From F1-120-MAGs238 sp964484185 (GTDB lineage: Bacteria; Planctomycetota; Phycisphaerae; Phycisphaerales; UBA1924), in the NCBI GenBank assembly GCA_964484185.1, contig CAZAEQ010000004.1, forward strand, positions 1 to 64,000: a stretch of DNA of 64,000 nt, given 5' to 3'. A program made the translations under genes and the position numbers. How positions within the stretch are numbered: the stretch's first letter is position 1; each line of letters starts with the position of its first letter. The notes under the pieces are model-generated. The model saw nothing but the letters and a program-made list of their open reading frames with translations. It did no database searches and was not told the origin of the DNA. This document shows positions 16,327-26,300 of the stretch, piece by piece.

Positions 16327-16918
16327 TCTGCCAGCCATTGATCGTATTTTCCCAAGAGAGGGTCCACCACCCTGTGACTGCGTAGCCCGAGGTCTGTGAG
16401 CCACTTGCGGTGATCAGGATCTGGCCGCGTGCAAAGCGATTGTTTACAACGTGAACCTGAATATCTCCAATTGATGCGTTGGCTGGTGAGTCACCGAAAA
16501 ACTTCCTGGCTTCTTCGATCGTTTCGTCTCGTCCTTTTCCCTGAGGCGCGCTGTAGTAGACTGCTTTGAAGTTTGGGGCGAGGAGCTTGCTCAAGACTTC
16601 GCTATCAGCGCGGGCCACGGCGGAGACGGCCGCACGGGAACGGAGGATGATTTCTTCGTGCTCTGTGACAATGAAGTGCTGGAGGCATGCGACAGCGACT
16701 GCCATAACGAGCGCGCCGATTCCAGTGTATCTGAGGACCCGCGTGGGGCGCGTAATGAGGACGGCGGCGATGATGACGCACAGAAGAACGACGACCCAGG
16801 CACCGGGCGTTTCCAGAAAAAGAGAATGGAGCAAAGGGGGAGACGGGAGCGGTGTCGGGTCGGCTCTCTGAAGCAGGAAGGTTGAGGCGAGAGTTGCGGA
16901 GTGGTGTGGGGAAACCAT
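16283..16918 (-). CDS. Small membrane protein with NTF2/SnoaL-like domain
   Basis: 211 residues. Two hydrophobic helices (about 40-58 and 66-85) are followed by a soluble region matching the NTF2/SnoaL cone fold: an opening helix (RSRAAVSAVARADSEVLSKLL), APNFKAVYYS, the ETIEEARKFFGD helix, and three long strands ending WWTLSWENTINGWQITAAEM. These domains bind small hydrophobic ligands or act as scaffolds, and no catalytic residue can be named. The ATG at 16918 has no clear ribosome-binding site. The last 15 codons lie on the opposite strand of the comEC 3' end. Confidence 0.65.
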   Translation of the reverse strand: MVSPHHSATLASTFLLQRADPTPLPSPPLLHSLFLETPGAWVVVLLCVIIAAVLITRPTRVLRYTGIGALVMAVAVACLQHFIVTEHEEIILRSRAAVSAVARADSEVLSKLLAPNFKAVYYSAPQGKGRDETIEEARKFFGDSPANASIGDIQVHVVNNRFARGQILITASGSQTSGYAVTGWWTLSWENTINGWQITAAEMDPSTKLGF

Positions 16919-17036
16919 GTGGAGAAGTATTGGGTGATACTCACGATGTTGCCTGAAGGTTCCAGAAAATCAGTTTGCCGGGCGATCGAGGGCTTTGAGA
17001 TGTGAAGAGTTCGGGATCGCACGCAGAGTTATTTGC

Positions 17037-17066
17037 TTGCATTGTGATCATGCAATGGGGTATGCT
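17037..17066 (+). promoter_or_regulatory. Promoter-like hexamers over a 6-bp palindrome
   Basis: TTGCAT (17037-17042) and TATGCT (17061-17066) are separated by 18 bases, 27 bases ahead of the FAD oxidoreductase ATG. TTGCAT also pairs with ATGCAA (17050-17055) around TGTGATC, so a palindromic operator may overlap the -35 region. Short motifs such as this occur by chance, so the call is tentative. Confidence 0.3.
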
Positions 17067-17092
17067 GCGGTTGCTCGTACTTAAGGTGCATT

Positions 17093-18865
17093 ATGGAATC
17101 ACTCAATACAGACGCATCTGGTCAATCACATCCATCACGCCGACAGGTTATCGCGGGGTTCGCCGCCCTTTCAGCGGGGTTGCTTGCGCAGCGGGCAGGT
17201 GCAGGGATGTTTGCAATCGCGCCAGATGCGGAGCGGCGGCCGCGTCCGTGTGTAGAGAGCGGGGCGGCACCACTCAGAACAACAAACCCGTTTTTGCAGG
17301 TTGGGCGGCACCCGGAAAGCGTGATGATTGGCGGTCTTCCGTTTGCATCAAAGTGGTTAGGCGATGATTTTCCCAACACGCGGATTCCGTTTCATGCTCA
17401 GGAAAACCGGTATCCGGGGGGCAAACCGCCGGAACCCACTGAAGAGATTGATATTGCGATCGTGGGCGGCGGGCCCTCGGGGCTGACAACCGCATATTTA
17501 CTGCGGCATCGCAATCCGGTTGTGTTTGAGCTTCACAACCGCTTTGGCGGCAGCAGCATGGGCGAAGAATGGGGAGACATTCAATACTCGATGGGGAGCG
17601 CGTATTTCATTGCGCCGGATGAGGGATCAGAACTGGAGCACCTGTATCGGCGGCTCGGAATAACTCGCGTTCATGCCGACAGTCCATCGACCGATGATCC
17701 GACCGAGCTGGGCGGCAGCGTCGTCGATGATTTCTGGAGCGGCAGCAACCTTCCTGATATTGAACGGCAGGCGTTTGAGCAGTATCGCGCGATGGTGATG
17801 ACGTATGTCGACCGGTACCCTGCGATTCCGCTTGATCCGACGGAGGACAACACATGGATTCGCGATCTTGATTCGATGTCGCTGAAAGATCACATCGAGG
17901 CGACGCTGACGGTTCCTGTGCCGCGGCTCCTGGAGACTGCGATCAATGCGTATTGCTTCTCATCGTTCAATTCGGGATGGGAAGGGATATCAGCGGCGTG
18001 CGGATGGAACTTCATCGCGGCAGAGGAATTCGGGCGGTGGGTATTGCCGGGCGGAAATGCAGGAATGATTGAGGCACTTTGGGAGAAGTTGTTGCCGCTG
18101 GAGGCGCAGACGCCGCGGAACTGCCCGCCGAAGTACTTGCGGTGCGGCGTGCGAGTGGTGGAGGTGCGCGTGCTTGGGCGCGACCGCGTGCTGGTGGTGA
18201 CGAAAGACGGAAATTCAGTATTCAGATCGATGATTGCCAAACGAGTGGTAATGGCGTGCCCCAAGCATGTTGCGCGCTGGGTGTTGACGGAGATGCGAGC
18301 GAACGACCCGGATCGATTCGCACAATTCACCGACGTGAATACCAGCGCGTATGTGGTTGCGAATGTGCTGCTGAATCGGCCGGTGCAGACACATTTTTAT
18401 GATCTGTTCATGCTGCGAAATGGCGAGTTTGAACAGGTATACGACCCCTCGAATCCGCTTCGCATTACTGATGTTGTGAATGGGGCGTTTGCCCGGCGCG
18501 GGCATGAACATACTTCGGTTTTGACATGCTATTGGCCCCTGAGTTTTGGCACCGGTCGATTTGCGATCATTGCGGATGATGCGTTTGAAGTTTTTGCGAA
18601 TCGAGTTGCACCAGAATTGGATGCGGCACTGAATATTCTGCACCTGAACCGAAATGATATTGAGCAGATCCGATTGACGCGCTGGGGGCATGCGATGCCG
18701 ATTGCGAAGGTTGGGCTGATTTCACGAGGTATTTCGGAAGCACTGCGAGAACCGTGGATGGATCATGTGTTCTTTGTGAATGCGGACAACTGGTCGCTAC
18801 CGGCAGTGGAGACGTGTCTGGAAGAGGCTTTGTTTTGGGCACCGAGAATTGAAGCAGGTTTGTAA
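17093..18865 (+). CDS. Tat-exported FAD-dependent amine oxidase-like oxidoreductase
   Basis: 590 residues. The N-terminus has a twin-arginine signal (SRRQVIAGFAALSAGLLAQ), so the protein is predicted to be folded with its cofactor and exported. An FAD-binding Rossmann motif follows at about residues 121-140 (IAIVGGGPSGLTTAYLL), then a FELHNRFGG segment where amine oxidases carry the E-x-x-x-R-x-G-G motif, a substrate-binding region, and a C-terminal WSLPAVETCLEEAL segment that usually closes the flavin site. An AAGG site precedes the ATG. The substrate is unknown. It converges on nrfA with a 24-base gap, so it is not co-transcribed with it. Confidence 0.78.
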   Translation: MESLNTDASGQSHPSRRQVIAGFAALSAGLLAQRAGAGMFAIAPDAERRPRPCVESGAAPLRTTNPFLQVGRHPESVMIGGLPFASKWLGDDFPNTRIPFHAQENRYPGGKPPEPTEEIDIAIVGGGPSGLTTAYLLRHRNPVVFELHNRFGGSSMGEEWGDIQYSMGSAYFIAPDEGSELEHLYRRLGITRVHADSPSTDDPTELGGSVVDDFWSGSNLPDIERQAFEQYRAMVMTYVDRYPAIPLDPTEDNTWIRDLDSMSLKDHIEATLTVPVPRLLETAINAYCFSSFNSGWEGISAACGWNFIAAEEFGRWVLPGGNAGMIEALWEKLLPLEAQTPRNCPPKYLRCGVRVVEVRVLGRDRVLVVTKDGNSVFRSMIAKRVVMACPKHVARWVLTEMRANDPDRFAQFTDVNTSAYVVANVLLNRPVQTHFYDLFMLRNGEFEQVYDPSNPLRITDVVNGAFARRGHEHTSVLTCYWPLSFGTGRFAIIADDAFEVFANRVAPELDAALNILHLNRNDIEQIRLTRWGHAMPIAKVGLISRGISEALREPWMDHVFFVNADNWSLPAVETCLEEALFWAPRIEAGL

Positions 18866-18889
18866 ACACACGCGCCGACGAAGCGAGAC

Positions 18890-20455
18890 TTATTTCTTTG
18901 CTGGCGCGGGGACCGCATTCGCCGGCGCTGCCATTGGTGGGCCCATGTGCAGCTTGGTGACTTCGTTGATTCCCTGGCGGGCGTAATCGATTGATTCACC
19001 GAGAATGCGAAGAGTCTCGGCTGGAGCATGGAAGCCCATTGAGTTCTCAGCATTGATGAAATCGGCGCGGAACTGGGCTTTGCGCTGGAGCATGCGTGAA
19101 GAAGCGAGTTGATCGTCGGTTGCGCCGGCAGCTTTGGCTGCCTTGATGGCGTTTATGAGTTCCACCACCGCGATCTCGGCACGATCAAGCTGGCCTTTGG
19201 TGCGATTCTGGATTTGATCAACGCGGGACTGGATTTCAGACTCGGCGTAATTGTGGCAGGTCTGGCAGGATTGGTTGACGTGTGCCATTGGGGTCTGGAC
19301 CTGGTGGTCGCTGTATTTCATAGCGCCTTCGCGCTTGTAGGGCATGTGACAATCGGCGCAGGACACGCCGCTGCGTGCGTGAATTCCCTGGCTCCAGAGT
19401 TCAAATTCGGGGTGCTGGGCCTTGAGGACTTTGGTGCCTGAATCTTTGTGGGTCCAGTCGGTCCAGTTGACGGTGTCGTAGTACGTTTCCATCTGTTCGA
19501 TCTTCAAGCCATTGTGCCATGGGAAGGTGAGGCGCTTCTTATCGCCTTTAAAGTAGTATTCGACGTGACACTGGCCACATGCCATGGAACGCATTTCCTG
19601 GCGCGAGGCCAGCGTGTTAGCGTTGTAATCTTCTTTGCGATTTCCTTTGCGCCACTGTTCGATGCTGGGGAAATGCGGCACGGGGTCGCTCGATTTGGCG
19701 AGATTGGCGATGCCTTCCATGAATGCGGGGCGGGTGATACGGAGGGCCATGGTCTTTGGATCGTGGCAATCAAGGCAGGTGACCGGGTGCACAACCAGGC
19801 TTGTTGCTTCGGCGTAGGTCATTGGGTTGACATGTTCCCAGCCTGAGACGAGTTGCTTCTGACCGGATTCGGAGGTGAGGGGATCTTGAAGCGTGCCGGG
19901 CGCGCCGTGTTTGATGCCTTGCTCGCGATACGCAACGACGTTGGAAGCGTGACAGTTGAGGCATGCGCCGGGTTGAGGGCGCTGTTTCACGCGCTCGGTG
20001 TCGCGCTGATCGTCTAGCATGAAGGCATGGCCACGGCGCTCGCGATAATCGATGGCGAATGCGTAGCCGTTAAACATGGTTTCCAGGCGCGGATCGCCGA
20101 CAAGTTTGGAATCAGCTTTGGCGTGAGGGTCTGATTGATCCACGTCGGCCGGCGGCCGGCCTTCGCTCCACTTGAAGCGGGCTCTGGAGTTGTCGGCGGT
20201 GCGAATGTACCCATCGTATTGACGCGGGAAATTTTTGCCCCACTCGGCGGGATCGATGGTCTGTTCGGTGATGTCGGCGATTTTGAGGACCGTGCTGTTG
20301 GCTTCCCATTTGCGTTTGGCGATATTGCCATAGAGCATCATGGCTGAGACTGTCCCAACGCCAAATGCGATAGCTGCGATCCAGAAGACCACCGCCTTTG
20401 AGACTGCGCCGCGGCGGAAACTTGCGGATTGAGTTGATGTCTGATGTTGGCTCAC
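18890..20455 (-). CDS. nrfA: Cytochrome c nitrite reductase catalytic subunit NrfA (CxxCH variant)
   Basis: The periplasmic pentahaem enzyme reduces nitrite to ammonium with six electrons. 521 residues; one N-terminal membrane helix (about 20-42) acts as an uncleaved anchor or signal. Haem motifs are CLNCH (165-169), CLDCH (227-231), CGQCH (293-297), CADCH (366-370) and CQTCH (397-401). Active-site features include E299-Y300 in CHVEYYF, K345 and Q347 with H348 in KAQHPEFELW, and the RGHAF segment near 141. The first, catalytic haem is CxxCH rather than the usual CxxCK. The C-terminus has the helical dimerisation region and an Ala/Pro tail. It is preceded by nrfH with a 10-base gap on the same strand, the standard nrfHA order. 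Confidence 0.95.
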   Translation of the reverse strand: MSQHQTSTQSASFRRGAVSKAVVFWIAAIAFGVGTVSAMMLYGNIAKRKWEANSTVLKIADITEQTIDPAEWGKNFPRQYDGYIRTADNSRARFKWSEGRPPADVDQSDPHAKADSKLVGDPRLETMFNGYAFAIDYRERRGHAFMLDDQRDTERVKQRPQPGACLNCHASNVVAYREQGIKHGAPGTLQDPLTSESGQKQLVSGWEHVNPMTYAEATSLVVHPVTCLDCHDPKTMALRITRPAFMEGIANLAKSSDPVPHFPSIEQWRKGNRKEDYNANTLASRQEMRSMACGQCHVEYYFKGDKKRLTFPWHNGLKIEQMETYYDTVNWTDWTHKDSGTKVLKAQHPEFELWSQGIHARSGVSCADCHMPYKREGAMKYSDHQVQTPMAHVNQSCQTCHNYAESEIQSRVDQIQNRTKGQLDRAEIAVVELINAIKAAKAAGATDDQLASSRMLQRKAQFRADFINAENSMGFHAPAETLRILGESIDYARQGINEVTKLHMGPPMAAPANAVPAPAKK

Positions 20456-20465
20456 AGAATGCTCC

Positions 20466-20984
20466 TTAACGTGTTCCGCCGTGTGCTACTCGAGAGTGGC
20501 AGTGAATGCAATCGAGACCGCCAGAGACACCGGGGGTATCGCCAGCGGCGGCGGTGCGGATTTCGTGCGTCATCGCTTCATGGCAGCGGACGCAGTTGTC
20601 GATCACTACATCGCGACTGGATTTGGTGATTTGAATTGGTTCGTGAAAGTCCTGAAAAGTGAAGCCCTTGGAGTGGCGGTAACCGTGCTCGGCCTTGACG
20701 AAGTACTTGCTGATGATTGAATCGTGGGGAACGTGACAGTCGTTGCAGCTTGCATGCGCGTGGTGCGCAGAATTGGACCACGCGTTGTATTCATCGTTCA
20801 TGATGTGACAGTTGATGCAGGCCTTAGGATCATCGGAGAGGTATGAAGTTGCGCTGGCATACTTGGCGGTGTATGCGGTCGCGGCGGCGAAGGAGCCGAA
20901 GAGGCCGCCAAGGATGACCAGGACAACAAATCCTGTTGTTCCGGCAGCGACCTTGACCTGTGCGCCTTTTGACATTCGTGACAT
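20466..20984 (-). CDS. nrfH: Cytochrome c nitrite reductase small subunit NrfH
   Basis: A NapC/NirT-type membrane tetrahaem protein that passes electrons from menaquinol to NrfA. 172 residues from the ATG at 20984 (ATG 20975 is an alternative). It has one N-terminal membrane helix (GFVVLVILGGLFGSFAAATAY) and four CxxCH motifs: CINCH, CNDCH, CVRCH and CIHCH. The CINCHIMNDEYNAW segment after the first haem is typical of NrfH, including the Met used as distal ligand. It is the first gene of the nrfHA operon and is divergent from the NHL-protein gene across 149 bases, where any nitrite- or oxygen-responsive sites would lie. I saw no clear FNR-type box there. Confidence 0.93.
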   Translation of the reverse strand: MSRMSKGAQVKVAAGTTGFVVLVILGGLFGSFAAATAYTAKYASATSYLSDDPKACINCHIMNDEYNAWSNSAHHAHASCNDCHVPHDSIISKYFVKAEHGYRHSKGFTFQDFHEPIQITKSSRDVVIDNCVRCHEAMTHEIRTAAAGDTPGVSGGLDCIHCHSRVAHGGTR

Positions 20985-21133
20985 TTGTAGATCAATATAT
21001 CCAACACTGAAGGACTTGTCCAACAAGATAAATGTGGATACTGAACAGGTGAATTTCCTGGCGCGCTGGCCAGGGAAATATGCTATCTTCTACGGGGTTG
21101 GGACTTTGACAGGCCGAAACAGGAGATGGAAAA

Positions 21134-22168
21134 ATGGAACGCCGCACATTCTTGAAGTTTGCATCTGTCAGCACTGCAGGCCTGATGTTCTCGCATCGAG
21201 CACAGGCGGTTCACAGCGATGATAAATCTGGGTTGAAGCCACCGGTTCTGGGGAAGGGCGAGCACACGTATGAATGTGTGCACGACTGGGTCAGCCCGCC
21301 GGAGGGGCTGGCGTGGGGCGACACGCATGGACTGGCACAGGATGCGGCGGGGCGGATTTATGTCGCGCACACCGTGGGCGGCGGGTCGACGAAGTCTGAG
21401 GCGGTGGTTGTGTTTGACAACGCCGGAAAGTTCTTGACTGCGTGGGGAGCTGAGTTCCGCGGCGGGGCGCACGGCCTGGATATTCGCAAGGAAGGTGACA
21501 AGGAATTTTTGTACCACTGCGATACAGCGCGGCGGATTGTGGTGAAGACAGATCTGGATGGCAAGGTTGTGTGGCAGATTGAGTATCCGCAGGAGGTGAA
21601 GGCGTACACGAGCAAGGACAAGTTCTGCCCGACGAATGTTGCATTTCATCCCGAAGGCGATTTCTATCTTGGTGATGGGTACGGGTCTTCGTATGTGCAT
21701 CGGTTCACAAGCGAGGGCAAGTATGTGAAGACGCTCGCAGGGCCGGGCAAAGAGAAGGGCCAGGTTTCGTGTCCGCATGGAATGTGGGTTGATGCGCGAT
21801 CGGGTACACCCAAGCTTGCGGTTGCGGATCGTGGCAATCGGCGGATTCAGTACATGACGCTTGAAGGTGAGCACATTGGATTTGTGACTGAGGGCATGCG
21901 CCAGCCGTGTCACTTCAAGACGCGCGGCGATGTGCTGCTGGTTCCTGATCTTGACAGTGTGATCACGCTGCTGGATAAAGACAACAAGGTGATTGTGCAT
22001 CTTGGCGATGGCGCGCCGACGAATCTTCGCGGACAGCCGCGGGAGAAGTTCATTTCGGGCAAATTCATTCATCCGCACACGGCGATCTTCCTGGCGACGG
22101 GCGATATTCTGGTGGCGGAATGGGTGCCCATCGGGCGCATCACGTTGCTTCGCAAGGTTGGAAAGTGA
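21134..22168 (+). CDS. Tat-exported NHL-repeat six-bladed propeller protein
   Basis: 344 residues. It begins MERRTFLKFASVSTAG, a twin-arginine signal ending near SHRAQA. The mature protein is built of NHL/TolB-like blades: DTHGLAQDAAGRIYVAHT, GGAHGLDIRKEGDKEFLYHC, PTNVAFHPEGDFYLGDGYG, CPHGMWVDARSGTPKLAVADRGNRR and HTAIFLATGDILVAEW. Each has the Asp-Gly-xx-hydrophobic-Val/Tyr turn. Such proteins may be lyases, hydrolases or binding scaffolds, and no catalytic set can be assigned. The stop overlaps the GTG of the peptidase gene (GTGA), implying translational coupling and a joint role in the periplasm. Confidence 0.8.
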   Translation: MERRTFLKFASVSTAGLMFSHRAQAVHSDDKSGLKPPVLGKGEHTYECVHDWVSPPEGLAWGDTHGLAQDAAGRIYVAHTVGGGSTKSEAVVVFDNAGKFLTAWGAEFRGGAHGLDIRKEGDKEFLYHCDTARRIVVKTDLDGKVVWQIEYPQEVKAYTSKDKFCPTNVAFHPEGDFYLGDGYGSSYVHRFTSEGKYVKTLAGPGKEKGQVSCPHGMWVDARSGTPKLAVADRGNRRIQYMTLEGEHIGFVTEGMRQPCHFKTRGDVLLVPDLDSVITLLDKDNKVIVHLGDGAPTNLRGQPREKFISGKFIHPHTAIFLATGDILVAEWVPIGRITLLRKVGK

Positions 22169-23208
22169 AATCTCACTGCGCGATTGCGATGATTGCCGCC
22201 GCAGGCGTGCTCGGTGGCTGTCGCGTGCATTTTCCAGGTGAGAGTTTTTCAGGTGCGCTGCCGCAAGCGACTCCGGTTCAGGTTACGCTGAGTGAGGAAC
22301 TGCGCGGCCACGTTGAATATCTCGCGGGAACGATCGGCGGCCGCTCGACGAAAGAGCCGGAAAATCTGTTTCATGCAGAGCATTATCTTGCATCGCAGCT
22401 GGGGCACTATGGCTATCAGGTAAAGCGGCAGACGTATGAGTGCGAAGATGTGGATGGGGCAGGCGCAACCAAGACCTTTCAAGTTTCAAATCTAGAAGTT
22501 GAACTACCGGGCACGAGCAATCCGGAAGAGATCATCGTGATCGGGGCACACTACGACACGGTGAATCACAAGAGCGCGGTGACGCCGGGCTCCGATGACA
22601 ACGCGAGCGGGACCGCGGGAGTTCTTGCGCTGGCGCGGATGATGCGTGAGTACAAGCCTGCACGGACGATTCGATTCGTGCTGTTTGTCAATGAAGAGCC
22701 GCCGTGGTTCTGGACTGAGAAAATGGGCAGCCGTGTGTACTCCAGAACGGCCAAGCAACGCGGCGAGAAAATCACTGCAATGTTGAGCCTGGAGATGATC
22801 GGATTTTATAGTGATACGCAGGAGTACCCGCCGATCGTGGGAGCAGCGTATCCATCGACGGGCGATTTTATTGCGTTTGTGGGAATGTCGAATACTGAGC
22901 CGCTGGTGACGCTTTGCGTTGAGACATTTCGCGCGAGTACGGAGTTCCCTTGCGAAGGCGCTGCGTTGCCGTGGCTGGTGCCCAGAGTTGGTTCGAGCGA
23001 TCACTGGAGTTTCTGGGTTGATGGGTATGCGGCGGCGATGGTGACTGACACTGCGACGTATCGCAACAAGAATTATCACAAGTCGACTGATACCCCGGAT
23101 ACTTTGGATTATCAAAAGATGTCGCGTGTTGTGAGCGGACTGGTGCCGGTCGTAGAAGCGCTCTGCGAAACCAAAGTTGAGCTGAGATGGCCGGACCCGC
23201 CGCCGTGA
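22165..23208 (+). CDS. M28 family metallopeptidase, predicted lipoprotein
   Basis: 347 residues from the GTG at 22165 in the GTGA overlap with the propeller gene. An upstream in-frame ATG at 22120 would lie within that gene and would bury the signal. Residues 1-19 end in the lipobox VLGGC, so Cys19 should be lipidated and membrane-anchored. The peptidase core has the M28 zinc ligands: His in GAHYDTV, bridging Asp in PGSDDNASGTAG, the Glu-Glu pair in VNEEPPW, the acidic residue in SLEMIGF and a C-terminal His in YHKSTDTPDTL. Members of the family are aminopeptidases or carboxypeptidases acting outside the cytoplasm. Substrate unknown. Confidence 0.88.
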   Translation: MKSHCAIAMIAAAGVLGGCRVHFPGESFSGALPQATPVQVTLSEELRGHVEYLAGTIGGRSTKEPENLFHAEHYLASQLGHYGYQVKRQTYECEDVDGAGATKTFQVSNLEVELPGTSNPEEIIVIGAHYDTVNHKSAVTPGSDDNASGTAGVLALARMMREYKPARTIRFVLFVNEEPPWFWTEKMGSRVYSRTAKQRGEKITAMLSLEMIGFYSDTQEYPPIVGAAYPSTGDFIAFVGMSNTEPLVTLCVETFRASTEFPCEGAALPWLVPRVGSSDHWSFWVDGYAAAMVTDTATYRNKNYHKSTDTPDTLDYQKMSRVVSGLVPVVEALCETKVELRWPDPPP

Positions 23209-23371
23209 GAATTGCAATGGCCGACGCTGCATCGTCCCTAACAAGGCCATATCGCGGAGCGGCTGAGAACTTCAAGACTGTGTGATTTTCAGATTCTGGC
23301 AAAAAGCATGTCCAGATTTTGCTCGCGCGCAGCTAGTCTATTCAGAACCCTTTACTGCATGGAGATTCAAC

Positions 23372-26300
23372 ATGATGCGTGCTTCTTCCCGGATCGCTTG
23401 TGCCGCGGGCCTTGCCCTGAGTTCTACCGCTTTCGCACAGACCTGGGATGGGGGCGGCGCGGACAACAACTGGAATACCGCACTGAACTGGAACGGTAAC
23501 GTGATTCCGGTGAACAACGGGACGGCGACTGTTGTGCTTGGCGGAGCAGTAGATCCAACTCCGATTGTGAATGTGAATTACTCGATCCTGGGACTGGATT
23601 TCGCCGCGGGCGCTGCGGCGTTTGCGTTGGGCGCATCGGGAGGCAGCGTGCTGACGATTGGTTCGGGGGGAATCGATCACTCAACGACGAGCGTCACGCA
23701 TTCGATATCTGCGCCCATCACCGTTGCCGCCGCGCAGTCCTGGAACACGATTGCGCCTTTAGCAGTGAGCGGAGCAGTCACAGTGAATGCTCCGTTGACG
23801 CTGAATATGCAGACTGCATCTTCCGCTGGGACATTTACCATCAGCAATGTGTGGACTGGCGCCGGGCTGGTCACAAAGACCGGTGCAGGTCGGATATTCC
23901 TCGGCAACGACCTGGCGACGACTGGCGGATTTACTCTTAATGGCGGAGAGGTTTTTCTGCAAACCAGTAACGTGCTGCCGGATACGGGTCTTGTGAATGT
24001 CGTAAGTGGCACTCTTAGTCTGAATGGGCAGGCCGATGGAGTTGGGGATCTGGCTGGAAATGCTGCCGGCATTATCCAGATATTCAGTCAGACACTGCAG
24101 GTCACGCAGGCGACGGATCGCGTTCTGGCATCGCAAGTGACGAGCACGGCGTCAGGGCAGTTTACAAAGACTGGGCCCGCAAACCTCACAATCTCGAATT
24201 TTACGGGGTTTTTGGGAGATATCACGATCGCGGCTGGAACGCTCACGACGAGCGGCAATGAAGTCATTGCCAACACGGTTGATATGGACCTGAATGGCAA
24301 CTGCCAGTTTGTTGTGAATGGTACTGAGACTGTTGCCACTGTTGCTATCAACAGCACAGGTGGCTCGCTCACAGGAAGCGGGAGCCTGTCACACACCGGC
24401 CTCACCATTACATCAAATGTGACAACTCAAATCAACATTCCTACATCGGGCATTGGGTCATTTGTTAAGAGCGGGACAGGCATTGTGCAGTTGAATGCGC
24501 CAACCAGCCACACCGGCGGCACCTCGATCAGCGATGGCCGGGTGGAGCAGGTCGGGTCAGAGTTTTTATCTGACGCTGCCAGCCTCAACGTGGCTGGCGC
24601 TGGTCGCTATGAGTTGCTTGGCGTCGAAACTGTCGGCGGTCTTAACGGATCTGGAATCGTTGAATTGCAGTCGAACAGTCAATTCACTACTTCCAGCGGC
24701 AACTTCTCCGGATTCATGAGCGGCTCAGGACTCTTTATCAAGGTGGGGGCAGGAACCCTGTCTCTGACAGGCGATGTGGTGAACAGCCAGGGGATCGATG
24801 TGCGCGCCGGCCGCGTCAACGCGAGCGCAGATCTGCTCAGCAGCAGCGTTCAACTAAAGGTCAGCGGGGGCACGTACGCGGCTTCAGGTTCTGACACAAT
24901 GCGAAACGTGTTGCTTCAGTCCGGAACGATTGAAGGTGTTGGCCCGCTGACTTTTACTTTGGATGCGGTCCTTGAAAGCGGAACAATTTCCTGTCCACTG
25001 GTGGGCAGCGCTTTTACTTCTCTCATCAAACAAACGGCCGGCACAGTTGTTATGAGCGGCGATAACTCTGGTGTTCAAACTCGATTCCTGATTGATGGTG
25101 GTACGGTTGAGATCAGCCGCGACAACAACCTGGGCGCACCTGGTTTTGACGCGGAACTCTCCGGCGCAACTCTCAGAATGACAGCTCCCATGACGCTCAA
25201 CCGTCCTTTGCTTTGCGATGCGACCGGCGGAACTCTTGACTGCCTGAGCAATGTCACGCTGGCGGGAATTCCCACGTTCCTTGGGCCGATCACCAAAACC
25301 GGCGGCGGCAGGCTGACATTCGCAGGAGGGGCTCCAACCGGCGGCAGCATGACCATTGCTGGTGGCGAAGTGAAATTTGGCGCAGATGCCGCCGTGCAAT
25401 TCACCGGTGCGTTGACCCTGCAATCTGCTGGCATTTGTGCGCTCAGTGGCGGATTGCTGACCGCATCGAGCGTCAGTAATGCTGGCAGTCTCACGTTGAT
25501 CGACGATGCGCGAATTGTCGGGCCAGTCACCAATTCCGGAACGCTTGAGGGCGATGGTCGTATTCAAGGTGCGCTTGTGAACCAGATTTCCGGCGAGATC
25601 TGGGTGAACAGTGGCGACCGATTCTGGGTGAACAGCGCTTCAACTTCGACAAACTCAGGAATCATTGATGTGATGGGAGGCGAACTGATCTTTGACGGAC
25701 CAGTGGTCAACGCGGCATCAACCGGTCTTATCTATTCAGATGACGCTGTTCTGCGGTTCCGCGGCGGGCTGACCAACAGCGGATCCATGCTTGTAAGCCT
25801 TGGCGAAAAGTCAGTATTTGGCGATATCACTAACAACGCAGGCGGCACGATCGTGATCTCTGGCGGCCGCAGCGCGACGTTTGTCGATGATGTTGTGAAC
25901 AACGGTCAGATTCGCACTAGCGCTGGCGGCACATCTGTATTCGGCGGCGCGATGAGCGGCGCGGGGACGTTTCCTGGCACTGGTACAGTCTACTTTGAAG
26001 GCGATCTGCGCCCGGGAAACAGCCCGGCCAATGTAACGTTTGGCGGCTCGGTCGTGTTGGGTGGCGCAAGCAATACGCATATTGAACTCGGCGGACTGGT
26101 TGCGGGTTCTCAGCATGACAAGATGACTGTGGCGGCACAGATTTCACTCGATGGCGCGCTGGATGTCAGTCTCATCAATGGCTTTGTGCCTGGAGCCAGC
26201 AGTACATTTACGATTGTGCAGGCTGCGAGCGTCGTTGGTGAGTTTGCGAGCGTGAGCAAACCACGTGGAATGCGAGTTTCGTATGAACCCAATCGTGTGA

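Noticed and set aside
20985..21133. Search for an FNR-type TTGAT-N4-ATCAA box between nrfH and the NHL gene
   Set aside because: Only half-sites such as TTGAT and a weak CTTGT/ACAAG palindrome were seen; not enough to call an operator.
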